DNA of 64,000 bases from Brachynemurus nebulosus (Eukaryota; Arthropoda; Insecta; Neuroptera; Myrmeleontidae), in contig JAPWDM010000005.1 in the NCBI GenBank assembly GCA_035578155.1, positions 30,558,108 through 30,622,107 on the forward strand, given 5' to 3'. Positions 1-12,995 of this stretch are shown piece after piece. Numbering within the stretch: position 1 is the first letter of the stretch; every line of letters starts with the position of its first letter. Both the position numbers and the translations under genes were made by a program. The notes beneath the pieces were generated by a model. It did no database searches and was not told where the DNA came from. It worked only from the letters and a program-made list of their open reading frames with translations.

Positions 1-1
1 G

Positions 2-115
2 CCAAAAGCTGTATTTCCTAATTCGTTACATCGATATAGTCCGTATTCGTTAGCACAAGCACAATCGCGACAATTATCACCTGGTGCTGGAGGGTCTAGT
101 CCGAGGCCGCGTTAA
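2..115 (+). CDS. C-terminal coding exon fragment of an unidentified gene
   Basis: Reading frame 2 is open from the window edge for 37 codons and ends in TAA at 113-115. The peptide starts PKAVFPNSLHRYSPYSL and ends GAGGSSPRPR, so it is a proline-, serine- and arginine-rich tail, typical of a disordered C-terminus. The stretch is clearly richer in G+C than the AT-rich DNA after position 116, and the change happens at the stop codon, as expected at a coding/3'UTR boundary. An AATAAA follows 166 bases downstream. No start or upstream splice site is visible because the gene enters from the left. I do not recognise the protein. The frame is short enough that chance remains possible. Confidence 0.5.
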   Translation, partial: PKAVFPNSLHRYSPYSLAQAQSRQLSPGAGGSSPRPR

Positions 116-280
116 ATTTTTTGGAAAATTTTTTCGTTTTGTTCGTTATTGTGATATTTTTGTTTATTCTATTAATATGCTGTCTAAATTATTATGTGTT
201 TATTTGTTCGAAACCAAAGAAGTCTTTCCTATATGTTTGAATAAAAATATGAAAATAGAAGACTTTAAAAAATCATTGTA

Positions 281-286
281 AATAAA
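281..286 (+). terminator. Candidate polyadenylation signal (AATAAA)
   Basis: AATAAA lies 166 bases after the stop codon of the left-edge exon, in an AT-rich stretch that would be the 3'UTR (116 to about 305). Such hexamers are common by chance in DNA this AT-rich, so only the position after a coding-like exon gives it weight. Confidence 0.35.
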
Positions 287-305
287 ATAATAATTAGTGA
301 ATGTA

Positions 306-2388
306 AATAGTTTTGTAAAAATTAAAGGCATTCCTTTATTTTTGTTTTTGTTTTTGCTTAAATTATTTGTTTAGTTCGTCACCAAACAGTATTATGTTTA
401 TTTAAATTCAATACAACAACAATATAAAATTGTATCAAAATTTCTTGAACAAATTCATAAATGTATTAATGTATATAAAATGTCTTCTTTCCAATAACAC
501 TATAATAAAAATATCCCAGACAAGAAATTCTAGCTAACTGTTGATTATTATAACAGACAGTTTAATAAACTATTTTTAATGGTTTTTTGAAAAATTTATT
601 AAATATTATTACAATTTTCTCACTTCTTTACCATAATAAATTCCTATACGCATGATATGTTGCAACGCCTTCATAAACTATAAATTCTTGTCAACTATGG
701 TCAAAACTGGTCGTTTAAAAAAGTGAATGTTGTTTTCTAGTAATATTTAATAATTTTTGTTAATTGATTGTTTTTTCGACGTATATGTATTACTTATATG
801 TATGAATTTTAAATGGAAGGAAAATTTTTAAGTATTTTTGACGGACAGGAATAAAAATTAATCGTATCTTTGAAATATAATTTAAAAAATAATAATTAAA
901 TACAAAATTTCAAACGGAACACTTAAAGAAATTTTAAAGAAATAGAGCTACTTTCATTTAGAGCTTTTAGCTCGGTTTCATTTAAAAAAATTATCCTGTC
1001 AGAGATCTGAAAAGAGGCTAAACTGCCAAAACAAATTAAGTCCATTTTTTGTTTAGTAGTTCAAATTTTTATTCTATTGAACACATCGTTTGTACAGTCA
1101 ATAATTTTTTGAAAATTTTACAAATTGACACGCTTAAACGTACGCTAACTTTACTTAAGTTTTTTTTTTGACAATTCAATAAAATCAATGGGACAAAATT
1201 CAATAATCAATTTCGGGAATAAAAAACAACTATCGATTTAGTTCTTCAGTTAGTAATTTAAACTAAATCTATTAAGGTAATTTTATCGGGAAAATAGTTT
1301 TCTCAGGAAAATTTCAAATTTTTGTGTAATTATTTCTCAGGATAAACTGATTACAACTTATTCTGACGAAAAACTAAAAGTATTTACTATTTGAAAGCAA
1401 AAAAAATTGATGTAAAAGTATGCGTCGAAATTTGTTACCCCATTTAAATTATATTATTGCTTAACTCACTTATATTTCATGTTATTTAAAAATAAGAACT
1501 CTAACAATTGTAAAAAAAAAAATGTTACCAAACAACTACACATGTAAAAAAACAGTATAAAAAGACTGTAAAAAAATGTCATTAATGCACTTTGTATATT
1601 TATATATCCCAATAGAATTATCTAAAGTTTTTAAGTCAATCTCAGTATACTTTTAAGCGTGCGCAAAATCGTTCTATCGCTCACTTATTATTAATATTTT
1701 CCAAAAACAAATCTCATCTATTTTCTAAGACTATCAAGGCAGCTACTATCAGAATTCGTAATATTTTGTCAAAAAACATGAACATAATTCAAGAAAAATA
1801 TTTTGCAATCATCAAAATGTTCTTAATAATCGATTTATTTCAATACTCTTGGTACTTTTATTAAAAAAACTTTAAATAAAATGTACTTAAAAGTATCATT
1901 TAAAAAAAAAGAATAATTTTTCGAGTTTCAATTGTGATTTCTGTACTTAAAATAATTAATTAAAATAATTTTGTAAATAGGTATATTTATAATTATATAA
2001 TGGATTGATTATATAATATAAATACAATGTAGTTTTTACTAAAATTAAAATACATAGTTAAATATAATTAATTATCAACTCTGTAAAAAATTTAATAGAA
2101 ATTAAATTAAAAATATTTTGAATGTGTAATATTGCGCTAGTTATATTCATTACAATAAAAACTAATTATTAATTATGAATAACTGTCATATATAAAAATA
2201 TAAATAATAAAAACAAATAATATTATTAATTGAATATGTTTTTAATTTTTAAAACCTTCCATGATTTTGGTACCATTTTCAGTACAAAAAAATACAGTAG
2301 AAAACATATTAATTAAAAGTAATTATAAGAGGGTAAGTAAAATTTATTGGTGGAAATTCCACCTTCTATACACAGCAAGTGATTAATT
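306..2388. other. AT-rich non-coding stretch
   Basis: There is no supportable gene. The sequence is very AT-rich with many A and T runs. The only structure I see is a short dispersed repeat at 1400-1500, annotated separately. Confidence 0.5.
1400..1500 (+). repeat. Short dispersed repeat, copy 1
   Basis: The segment containing GATGTAAAAGTATGCGT, then a GAAATTYGTTAC block and a CACTTAYATAT block, recurs in the same order and orientation at 63340-63446. Identity is partial, and I found no inverted termini or target duplication. Confidence 0.5.
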
Positions 2389-2436
2389 AAATATGAAATC
2401 AATATTGAAAAGGTTTACTTTGTGGAAATCCATATT

Positions 2437-2847
2437 AAAAACATGGGATCGTTACTTTGTCACTTTTCACACTTTTCACATCCATTTACGACATGTCGTG
2501 TTTTTCCCAACTTACTTCAGTCATTTTAATGAGATTACACTTAACCTTTTTAAAATAAAATTCGCTGTAGGTACCTATGCAAATAATACAAAAATTTTAC
2601 TTTCATCGAAAAAAATTTGTTAACTTGGGATTTCCCTTACATTTGTTTTGATATACTTATATCTGCCTGTATCTCTAATATCCCCCACTAATATATTATT
2701 CACTTCATTTTTATAATATAAATAGCTTCGCCTAAAAGAACAGTTTTTAGTTGTGTTTTTCACCTGAGAATGGCGTAATGGCCGAAATCGACTCGTGTTT
2801 ATACGATTTTGGTTGTGAAAAGTGACAAAGCAACGATCCCATGTTTT
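2437..2847. mobile_element. Short TIR element (MITE-like), about 410 bp
   Basis: Positions 2437-2470 (core ATGGGATCGTTACTTTGTCA) are repeated in inverted orientation at 2815-2847 with one mismatch over about 33 bases. A 12-base direct repeat AAATATGAAATC lies at 2389-2400 and 2851-2862, but the left copy is 36 bases outside the TIR, so it is not a simple target duplication. Two ORFs inside (76 and 87 aa) run through the TIRs and look incidental. The superfamily is unknown. Confidence 0.6.
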
Positions 2848-3031
2848 TTTAAATATGAAATCGTACAATAATTCTAATGCCATTAAATAGTTTACTAATA
2901 CCTAAAAGGAAATTGCGCTTCAGAGACAGATTAAATTTTCTGAATTTTTTCCAACTTTGACAAGGAAATTTAGCCGATTTTATGGAATCTCGATTTGTTT
3001 TCTAGCTTTTTATTTATTTATTTATTTTTTT

Positions 3032-3111
3032 TTTTTTTTGGTGGCACCAAGCGCGAATTTTTTGGAGTAAATTTTTTTTGGTGGCACCAAGCGCGAATTT
3101 TTTGGAGTAAA
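3032..3111 (+). repeat. 40-bp tandem duplication, two copies
   Basis: The unit holding GGTGGCACCAAGCGCGAAT and TTTGGAGTAAA occurs twice, head to tail, essentially without mismatches, at 3032-3071 and 3072-3111. It follows a (TTTA)n and poly-T run. The near identity suggests a recent duplication. Confidence 0.85.
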
Positions 3112-5748
3112 TTATAGTATGACATTAAAATGTACACATAATTAAATAAATATTTCCTAATTTGTTCAGTTTTGACTAAATTTAAACTGCAAACGATTTT
3201 CCATGTTACTTTTCATGTTAAGTACAGCATTTGATTTGTCGATCGAAAGGGGAGAAAAAATTCCACTTAACCGTGCTATAAAAATTCGGCAATAAAATTG
3301 TCAAAATTAGAAATAATTAGAAAATTAAAGTCGTCTCTAAAGCGCAAATTGCTTTCAGTAAATTATTATGTAACATTAGAATTCATATTTAATTAGTTAC
3401 TTGCTCCGTAATGTATTTATTTCTTGACCGAAGCCTAGAAAAATCTTCAAAGATAAATGTGATATATGTTCTATCGATGAAATGAAAGGGAAAAAGAGCC
3501 ACTTAACTGTGCCAAAATCTATTTCACATTTAATAAGAAAAATCCAGGTTCGAGATCATACTCAAAAACAGGAAATTATAGGAAAATTCTAAGAAAATAT
3601 TCAAATTCAACATAAAAAAGTACTATCAGAATGTCTAGATAAAACTCTCCTAGTTTTTTCCAGTAAAAAGTTATTGAAACAAAAAAAAATTTTGAATTAT
3701 GGGAGTTTTTTGGGTATAGCTTCTAAACTACTGTAGTGTTTCTGTATAATTTATCTGCCTAAAACTGGTTACCTCAGCCTTTACGAGATGCTGGCAATTT
3801 TGTTAGGGTCACCTTGCTTACGTACAAAGATAAGTAGCCTTCGGAGTCTTGATAGATTGAAATTTAATTGTTAATCTTACTCCCTATAATGATGTGGGGT
3901 GACTCCTTTGAGATATTGTATTCAGTATTCTATTATTAAAACAATTCAACTGAAAAATAATTATGACTAAGAACATATGTGTATTATTTCATATTTGATC
4001 GTAATCCATAAAAAAGTCATTAAATGTTTGAATAGTTATTTTTAGACAAAAAAGAAATACTTAGTTAAAAAAAAATAGTATTAAATTATAGTGACCCATA
4101 GAACAGAATTTCAAAAATCTGTTATGATTTTATGACATCTTTATGTGAATAAGAACAAATTCAGAAAAGGATTTGTTATATTTGAATAATGGACCCTCTA
4201 CTGTGACAAAAAAATTTAGTTAATTTACTGTGAAGTCCATAAAAATTTAGAAAGACAATAAAAAGTTAAATATAGTTGAAAAAATATTGACTTTCTCCAA
4301 CATCATTTTTAAATACAAGCCTTCAACAAAATTTTCTTGCTAGATTTTATCAGTTTTTTAATTACACGCCGTCACAACTGCTTATGTTATGGACTTAAAA
4401 ATTTAAAATGTAATGCGAAAAAATGATTCAAACTTGATTTCAAAAAATTTAACTAAACTGTAGCATTAGCTCATAAGGGGAGAATGTAACCGGTTAAATA
4501 ATACAGATGTTCAATCCTTTTTACCAAAGCCATTACTTACTTGCTTTTTAGAATTCTGAAATTATATTCCACTTGAGTTTGAGTTTAAGACAATAAGTAG
4601 TACCTACCTATAATTTAACTATTTTATATTTTTGCGAGCAGTGAACAAATTCAACGTATAAACTTAGTCTTATAAAAAGTAAAAGATCAAGGCCAGTAAA
4701 TAATATGCATATTTTAACAAATCAAGTACCGAAATTATAAATATGATTGCAAAACCGATGCTTTTGCACAACCAAAGGATTCGAGTGAACAAGTTTAAAA
4801 AAATACAAGATTGTTAGCAAAACAAAATAAAACCATACTGTAGAGATTTAGCAATATTTTTACTAAAATTTTTGAAAATCCTTCAGTTTAAAATGCACGA
4901 CTGAACGAAATCACTTTTGCTCTCTTACAGTCCTTTTGAACAATTCCAAAAGTAGAATTGAACTCTATTACTTCACAACCAAGATTAGAAATAGGTTCAA
5001 AACCAAGATTACTTGGTTTTAGTCTTGATTTTACAACTTACTCTCCACTAGATCAATGTGAATGCGGTCGTATAGCCAAGACCTGTTTGAACTATCCTTA
5101 AAAATTACGTAGAGGAAAGTCGAGATGCTTTCAACTATCGTCCTATTAAACTTAATAGGATTTCAACAACAATTAAACTAAATATATTGTTTACAATTTT
5201 TCAAAAAAATTTTCTATTTATAAGTGATTTATGATCCCGACAGAACAAAAACAAAAAAAAGGTATCAATCTCTAGAGAGTCAAGGCCAAACAATAAATAA
5301 ACATCCCAAACAATTTTTTTTTTTTTTGAATTGTAGAAAATCTCATTGACTTTTTAAAAATAAACACATTCAAATTATTGTTAAAAATTTTTACAAGGTG
5401 GTTTTTAGTTGATATTTTGAAAACATTTTCATTATGAAAACGTTATCCATTGTGTTATTGATCTTTGGACAAAACTGGATATTATATTCAAGGATTCATC
5501 CATGACGAAATTTTATTAAATGTAACCACAAACTCTTTAGGGGGTGGATGACTTTGTTGAAGAATTTTTATGATTTGTAATAAAAATGTACAAACATATG
5601 CCAAACTTGAAATGTGATTGGAGTAATTTATGACTTGTTCCGGTTAAAATTTAAAACTTCCAATTTGAAGGATCTGTATACATTTACATACTGTAGCATT
5701 AAAAAAATTGTATTGAACTTTTCTGAGAAAAAGTTTATCAGAATTAAA
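3112..5748. other. AT-rich non-coding stretch
   Basis: No ORF here has coding character, and I see no TIR pair or array. GC-poor intergenic or intronic DNA. Confidence 0.45.
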
Positions 5749-5752
5749 TTAA

Positions 5753-6678
5753 CCTTAGAATCATACGTACACGTCAAAACGACGAACGAACTTCTCTATC
5801 TGCTCCAATACTACAACTTGTCGGTACCTGCTTGCTGTGAGATTTCTGTTATCTAATTTATTTGTTGTTATAACACATAAGACGTATTTATTTTGTTTAC
5901 AGTCATTGTCGTTTTGTTTGTATTGAAATAGTGTCCGTCAAAAGGACGTCGATGTATGATTACGCGATGTTTTTTTTTAAAGATTTTGTACTTCACATAT
6001 AAAAGTTTTCCTAATTTTTCTAAAATTTATTAAAGATATGCATGTTATAATTAATTTATTCAATGATTATGATAATGTGAAAGATGATTACAGCTGTTTG
6101 ACTTATAGAGACGACATAATACTGAAGTTTTAATATATTGAATCGAAAACCAAAGAATGCGTTTCAAGTGACTTAATAAAAGATTAACAATTTATTTTGT
6201 GGAAAGTATTTTACTTTTTATTATTGTTTGAGATCTTATTCGAAAAATTACTAAACAATTTTAGAAAATTTACAAATGTGCCTAATGGAGAAATAACTAC
6301 ATATCTATAGGAATATTTATGACTGAGAAATTTCACATTCTGTAAAGTCACACATGTCCACTGACTCATAATAGTTCATAAATTAATTTTATTTGAAACA
6401 CATGTTTTATGATACAACTGATATATTTATCTATTTTTTAATTTTTGTAATGAAAATATGCTTTGATAAAAAGATTAAAAAAATTAATAAATATTTACAT
6501 TAAGAAATTTTTCCAAATCCAATTTTTTTTTAAATATTTTATTCGCTTTTGTAGTATTGTTATGTAAAGAAAATGTTTTTTGCAAATAAACTCTAAAACT
6601 CTCCGTAAAAAGTCCATCCGTCAAAACGACGTCGATGTATGATTAACGTTTCTCGTAGACCAACGTATGATTCTAGGG
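5753..6678 (+). mobile_element. piggyBac-type non-autonomous element, copy 1
   Basis: A 926-bp element flanked by TTAA at 5749-5752 and 6679-6682. The right end reads ACGTATGATTCTAGGG into TTAA. The left end reads TTAA then CCTTAGAATCATACGT, the same TIR with one change. TTAA duplication and a CCCTAG start are hallmarks of piggyBac transposons (established knowledge). A second copy lies at 39552-40411. No transposase frame is present. An 80-aa ORF at 5614-5856 crosses the left boundary and is incidental. The motif GACGTCGATGTATGATTA occurs internally near 5948 and again near the right end (about 6630). Confidence 0.85.
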
Positions 6679-6682
6679 TTAA

Positions 6683-7958
6683 TAACTGAAAAATCCATAA
6701 AATTTTCATTTATCTAAAATTTTAGTAAACTTGATGATGTTCAAGTTTTATGAAAATAATTTAAATTATAGGGTTATTGGTTGAATTAGAAAAATTTTCA
6801 TGTGAACTTTTCATTTTTATCCTCTTGGTAATATAAGTGAGGCAATATTTAAATTTAGGTACCTTCAATTAGAGAAGGGCATCACGCTCCCATAATAATC
6901 TCCATGAAAAAATGTAACTCATGTATATTAACAGCAAAATTTTTTTGGAAAAACTGAATTTGCCGCAGTTAAAAAATTATTTAACAGCCATAATTATAAT
7001 AAATCATTTCTATAATCTTACTAATAATATGTATATAAATATTTAAATATTTTTGACGCTTAAAGCGTTATTTTAGTTAACATAGTATTAAATAATATTT
7101 AAAAAAATAATTTTAATAAAAGATTTCCGCACATTTCCAAAAGCATTATTTATAATATAATTTTTTTAATTATCTACATTAAATAATAAATATTAGGTTG
7201 TATATGCAACTAATGACTCTGTGTCCGGCCCTGCAAGCAATTTTTCAATTAGCAGAACCGGATTTATGTATTTCATTTAAAATTATATAGGTACATATTT
7301 TAATTTCAGTAGCTGAAAAATGAAATTTGTCTGCATGTATTCATTTAATAGGGTAGACTATAGATGTTGGTAATTTAAATAGAATTTTTACATTACGTCG
7401 TATAAAAAAATCACTTTTACTGTCGCCAGAAGCAAAATCAAAAATTTTATTAATTTTTTTCATATATTTTTACGCTTATCCGCTAATGTATCTTTCTTAA
7501 AATTGAAATCTGGTGTTAACTGTAATGATTTTACAGATGTTTAATTATAGATATTTAAAAAAAAAAATTAAATATTTTTAATATATTAAAATTTAGATTT
7601 CGGAAACGCTGGAAGGGTTTCGCTTGTTATATTCAATAGATTTAAATGAAAAATTCATAGGTACTAATATAATAAGGTCCCAGTTTAAAAAAAAGTTGGG
7701 ATGTGTACGGCCCGAAGATATTTTTTCAATCATTTAAAATGTTTTTTTTTTCTGAACTGCTATTTTGTAGGCGATTTTTTACTATAAGTTTTAATTAGAA
7801 TATGTCGAAGTTTTCTCAACAGTAGGTTTCCTAACAACATGATTTCCCAACCAGTTCTGTGTCATTTTTTGATTTCTATTAATTTTCATCACTTTTTCCG
7901 TAGAAACTGACCCGACTTAGGACTATAGTATACAAATTTAGTAAGTAAATTTTGTAAT
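6683..7958. other. AT-rich non-coding stretch
   Basis: No coding frame, TIR pair or array recognised. Poly-A and poly-T runs dominate. Confidence 0.45.
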
Positions 7959-7959
7959 T

Positions 7960-8345
7960 AGTATATTATTCAATGAGCAGATAATGATGGCTATTACTAA
8001 CAAAGGCGAGTGTCATATTCATCTGAATGAATACTATACTTTTTCTACGACTTTTTCCTTTTTGATTTAAATAAAATTGAATACAAAATTTCAGTTAAAA
8101 GAAGATAAATGTCCATACTTGTATCTATGAAAACGATCAAAGTAAGATAACTGCAAATCCATTGACTAATGTTTAATACGGTGATTTCATTGATCGGAAG
8201 GCATTAAAAAATAGTCATTCCTCCGCACCTTTGAATAATACATATATAACTTTTTCAACCACTGATAGATATATAATGACTCTATTCTTCAACAGGAGTA
8301 CTAGAAAAAAGTACTTTTCTTCTGTCACAAAATGTACATTTCAAA
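7960..8345 (+). repeat. Truncated copy of the TAGTATATTATTCAA repeat family
   Basis: Starts TTAGTATATTATTCAATGAG and continues through GGCGAGTGTC, then a CTTTTTGATTTAAATAAAATT block and AATACGGTGATTTC. The same landmarks appear in the same order at 32884-33310. The match fades near 8345, so this copy lacks the right half seen in the longer one. Confidence 0.6.
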
Positions 8346-9985
8346 AGAAATCCCTCCCTCGTTAGTTTGTGGATTATCAAATGAATTGCGATAACAATTT
8401 TTACATACATCTAATATTTCTAAAAACTGTAATTATTATTTTTATCTATTTTAGTTAGAGACATGAAAATGCCTTGTATCTATATATATACGTACCTGAA
8501 AAAAAATTATAAAATAAAATAAAACTAATACCCATTTCCTTATAATAATTTATAAACAAACATAATTCATATCATTTTTGACAATTTAATTTTTATTTAC
8601 AACCATTTTTTATTTATATTTATTTTATTTTAAACAATAAATATGGATATAGTATTTGTACAAACGATGGTGCTAGGATATTGCCTATCTATACCACCGG
8701 CCTCTATATTATCCACACAGATGGAGTCATTTATTTTGGTTATTAAATTTATGGAAACACAATAATTATTGAGTAAGTCGACTATTTTTTATTACAAATT
8801 TTATATTTTGTTACAACCCCCTAAATATGTATATAAACAATGAAACAGTGGCGAGATCGTTGGAAGATTACCGTGTACACCGAGTCTAATTGGAGGGCCT
8901 AATATCACTGTTTCAAACTCAGTGAAGTGAACAAGCTATTAGTTTTTCATAAAATTAAAGCTGTAAGTGTGACCGTAAATCAAGTTGTAGAATGTATAGC
9001 ACTAAAAATTGTCTAGGTACTACTATAGTATTTTTGATGCAATTGAGAAAAAATTCGTTTTTATCGCCAGCTGACGCTAAGCTTGCTAATCGTTCAGTTG
9101 TCAGTACGATTAGGGTCTGGTCTAGCTATAGACTGGTTCGAATTCAGTTTACCGAATATGAATTATTTAAGTGAAAAAAGATATGTATAAGAAATGCGCA
9201 GACCCTACGATTTGTATAACTATAAAATATATCCCAAAAACCATTAATTTTAGAGTTACCATATAAATTTCATGTTCCCATATCGGGTTTTCCCAAGTCC
9301 CATATCGGATTTTCCAATTTTTCTAATGATATGATATGTGTGCCTATTATGGAAAAATGTTTCGGATAAGTCTCTACTAGCATTTATTATAGAGAAAATA
9401 TTTCTTTCCTGCAAAATTAACAAGAAAAAAATGTACCGTTCCTTTAAATCAGCGTTTTTAGCAGTACACCCCTGCTCCGGTATCTTTTTCGAATCCGAAT
9501 ATCTGTTCATTGAAACCTGAAAAGTTGGCAAACCTGACTGACGTGTAGATCACATTTCATCTGCCTGTCTAAATAATTTATTCAAGAACTGTCACTGTTT
9601 TTAACCCTAAAAACAAATTAACGATTATAAAAATAAAACAAAAGATATTAAACTGTTTGTTTTTAATGTTTTTCTAAACTCTTTCAATAAATAAAAAACA
9701 AAAAAAGAAAAAAATATTAACAATATAATAGCGTTAATAATTCTTTTTAGTTTTTAGCAATAACTTTTTTATTCCGAAACCAAAAACGGGCAAATAAAAA
9801 CAAAAAAGAGAAAACTAACTTTAGTTATAACAATAAAAATTTCATAGTTTCAATTTTACGCACAGTTAACACGAAAAACGATTTGTTTATTAAGTAACAG
9901 CGTATTCTCTAATATCCTGTCACAGTTGACACGTTTGTACGTCATATATTGACTGTTTCTAAAGTTCCTGAACACTAACTTTCAG
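8346..9985. other. Non-coding stretch
   Basis: Small ORFs occur on both strands at 8992-9531 but overlap each other and show no domain or codon signal. Nothing else is supportable. Confidence 0.4.
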
Positions 9986-10530
9986 AATCTGAACAAGCCC
10001 AATAATTAAAAAATGTCTCCATAAAGCTTGATTTGAAGAAAACTAAATTTTTATCAATTTACTAACGTTATCATTTTCACTAGAATTTTTAATAAATCTT
10101 AAAGAAAATTTTGAAAGTATGTCGGGTCAGTAGAAAGTCTTCTCTTGTATCAGCCATATTTCTAGAAGTATTGTCGCCATTTCGACCACAAAAATGAAAA
10201 ATTCACACTGAATTTGCTGTAATTCTACTACTCATCCTAATTCAATTACTTCCATAAGTTGGATTAGATAAAAAAGAAAATTTATATTTTAGTGACGCCA
10301 TCAAAGCCTTAAAATTTGTAATTTAAATCACAGAATTATAAAATTGGAAACAAATTGTAGACTTTCCGACTCGTTCTTTTCATTTTTACCAAAATTAAGC
10401 ATATAAGACCACCAGAAAAAAGACTTCTGTCGAACCATTCATACTTTGAATAGAAATTTCGTTGGTATTGATTGCAAAAATGAAAAAAATTTATACTCAA
10501 ATTAGCTTAACTGAACCAATCACTAATGTA
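9986..10530 (+). repeat. GATGACGTCACC tandem repeat family, array A
   Basis: About two degenerate units. Landmarks recur in order: an agaaaaaagacttct-type block (10128, 10409), an ATTTCTARAAG.. / GAAATTTCGT block, an aaaatgaaaaattcacact block, then a gacgtcatcaa-like core (10290). The spacing between like landmarks is roughly 275 bases. The same unit builds arrays at 18.0, 29-31, 49.5 and 60-61.7 kb. Confidence 0.6.
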
Positions 10531-10569
10531 ACTCACTTGTGTAAAGCTTGGTATGACATAAAAAATTGT

Positions 10570-11058
10570 TTTTTATAACTCATGCGGGAGAAGTACTAAC
10601 TTGGCGCACACATTTCTGTACACAAAATAGCTGTTTGCCCACTGTACTTTTCCCGCATACTTTTTTGCGTGTCGAAAGTAACTTTCCACACGCAAATTGA
10701 CAATAAAACACGCAAAATTTAATCAAAATACGCAAAGCCGCCTCTTAATTTTTCATTTAATAAATATTTCATAATTATTTCTATAGAAACCACCAGCAAA
10801 GTAATTTAACCGATAATTAATTCAGAAAAAAAGACGAACACTTAAAAATATTATTTTAAAAAGTAATAAAAATGTTAAAAATAGTGATAATAATAGAAAA
10901 AAGTATGTGAAATTTGTAATAAAAAATACTATGTGCAAATCGTGCGGGATTGTCGATTGTCTCACTCAAGCGAATGAGTGCACTCACTACGTTCGTGCGC
11001 TCAACTTCGCTTTCGTGGGCAATCGACAATTTCCCGCACTTATTGCACAATATACTAT
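10570..11058 (+). mobile_element. Non-autonomous element with terminal hairpin, copy 1
   Basis: About 490 bp, nearly colinear with the reverse complement of 24264-24718, including ACTCATGCGGGAGAAGTACT at one end and GCACAATATACTAT at the other. Positions 10932-11048 form a long imperfect hairpin: GTGCGGGATTGTCGATTG pairs with CAATCGACAATTTCCCGCAC. A 64-aa ORF through the hairpin (-) is incidental. The ends resemble those of the 32884-33793 element. Superfamily not determined. Confidence 0.7.
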
Positions 11059-12366
11059 TTTAATTTGAAATCATATAAAGTTTACGTTATTAAAAATGAA
11101 GAAAGCCATGTATTTTACCTACTACTTATTTATCTGTAATATATATCTGATAAATCTAGTAATAAAACCCAACCATATTTAAACCAGTTTTAATACAACA
11201 CGGGATTACTCAAAAAACCACCAATCGTCTAAAATTGGTGAACAAACAAATGAAATGGACCGATCAAGTATTAAATTGAAAGAATAAATTTACTATAACA
11301 AATAAAATTCACGACAACCAATTTTCCAGGGAGAACTTTAATTATTCTTAACGTATACCTATAACACTGTCTGACTAAACACACGCCAATATCCATTATT
11401 TCCCGAATAATTATATTTTTTAGCGCAATGCACCGATTACATACACATAAATAGAAAATTGTTAAGTAATATTATAACACAAACAAAACACAAACATTAA
11501 CAAAATTCAAATAAAACAATAAAACTTATGCCATTCAATTGTCGCGCAACTTATTCAATTGTTATTTATAAAAGTAACATATAAATTATATGTATAAAAC
11601 GCAAGTTGTTTGGTATAATGTGTTGTTGATGACCGGATATAACAATAATTTAAATATCTAATCATGAAGAAAATTACACAAGTACTTAATAATGTTGAGT
11701 AATTGCAAATAAAATACTTTTAACTTATGTAATAAAAGAAAAGGATCCAATCATCTAAGCTTAATGTTAATTTTTAAATGCAATAAATTAAATGAAAAAC
11801 TCAATAGCGAATTGTTTTTTGTTTTTTTGTTTTTAAACGTTCGTATATTAGGGTTTCGTAGCGCAACAATGAAATCCTTTGACGGATCATTTTAGAAAAA
11901 ATTAACATTTTTGCAGTTGTTTCGTTTAGGCCAGAAAAGTGGTCTAATCATTTCCGGATATAGGGAAAATGACTTACACTATATTCTCGCGCTATCTCAA
12001 AACTCAATAGAAAAAGGGAAAAATTAAAAAAAATTCTAATTGACTACTTTCCAGGGAAAAAGTGAGCACGACAGAATCTAAACAAACGATGATAATAAAA
12101 ATAAATTTACCTAGGAATTTCGCGCTATTTTCGCGCTGAATAATTGCTATTCAAACTCTTCCAAAGCCTATAGTCTTCCGGAAAATCGGAAAAAACTGTT
12201 CTGTTGTTAAAAAGTGGGACATTGGCGGCCATTTTGTTTAAAAATTAGCAATTCTGGCTGCCAGCCATTGAGATGTATATGTATATATGTTTTTTTCTCT
12301 TAAATTATTAAATAACATAAAAAGATTTAATTAAAAAATAAAAATATAAAAACTATATTGTGTAAA
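11059..12366. other. Non-coding stretch
   Basis: AT-rich with no supportable gene. A slightly G+C-richer part near 11850-12250 has no open frame or repeat partner that I can see. Confidence 0.4.
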
Positions 12367-12524
12367 AAGGGAACTAAAACGACGGAAACCAGATGAAATA
12401 GAAAAAAAGAAATGTGAATAAAAAATAAAGTAATCGGAGGCCTACATCGAGTTGAACAGAAATGACTGATGTTTTTATTCATTCTTTTTTTATTTCATCT
12501 TGTTTGCATCGTTTTAGTTCCCTT
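12367..12524. repeat. 158-bp near-palindrome (foldback MITE)
   Basis: AAGGGAACTAAAACGACG at 12367 is matched in inverted orientation by CGTTTTAGTTCCCTT ending at 12524. The match continues inward through GATGAAATAGAAAAAAAGAA, giving arms of about 50 bases around a loop of about 50 bases. No clear target duplication is visible. Confidence 0.75.
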
Positions 12525-12995
12525 CTTACGCGGCCGGACTTTTTTTATTTAAAAATTTTTTTAATGTTACTTTTTTTTATGAGAAATCATAAAACAAGTT
12601 CTTAAATGTCTTATTATGTTATATTATTTCGAAAGCCATGTAAAACTTCAGCCACTAAGGTACTCTGGTTTCAGGGGCGATTCTAGGATTTTTATTTTGG
12701 GTAGGTCCGAACTTTTCTGTATTGTAAACAGATAACTTATGTATATCAATTTACTTAAAGGTGCGGACATTTTTTTATTGAATAATTTTAAGAAAGCCTA
12801 TATACAACTTAAGAGAGCCTATATATAACCAGGGACGGATTAACCCACTTTGGGGCCCTAGATATTTTTTTTATTACTAGGCCCCCTCCCGCCCTTACAA
12901 GATATGTATATAGCACACAAATTATAAAATAATAAATAAAATAAAACTAAATAATGTGAGAAATATATTTGTTTGAGATATTCAAAATAGATATA

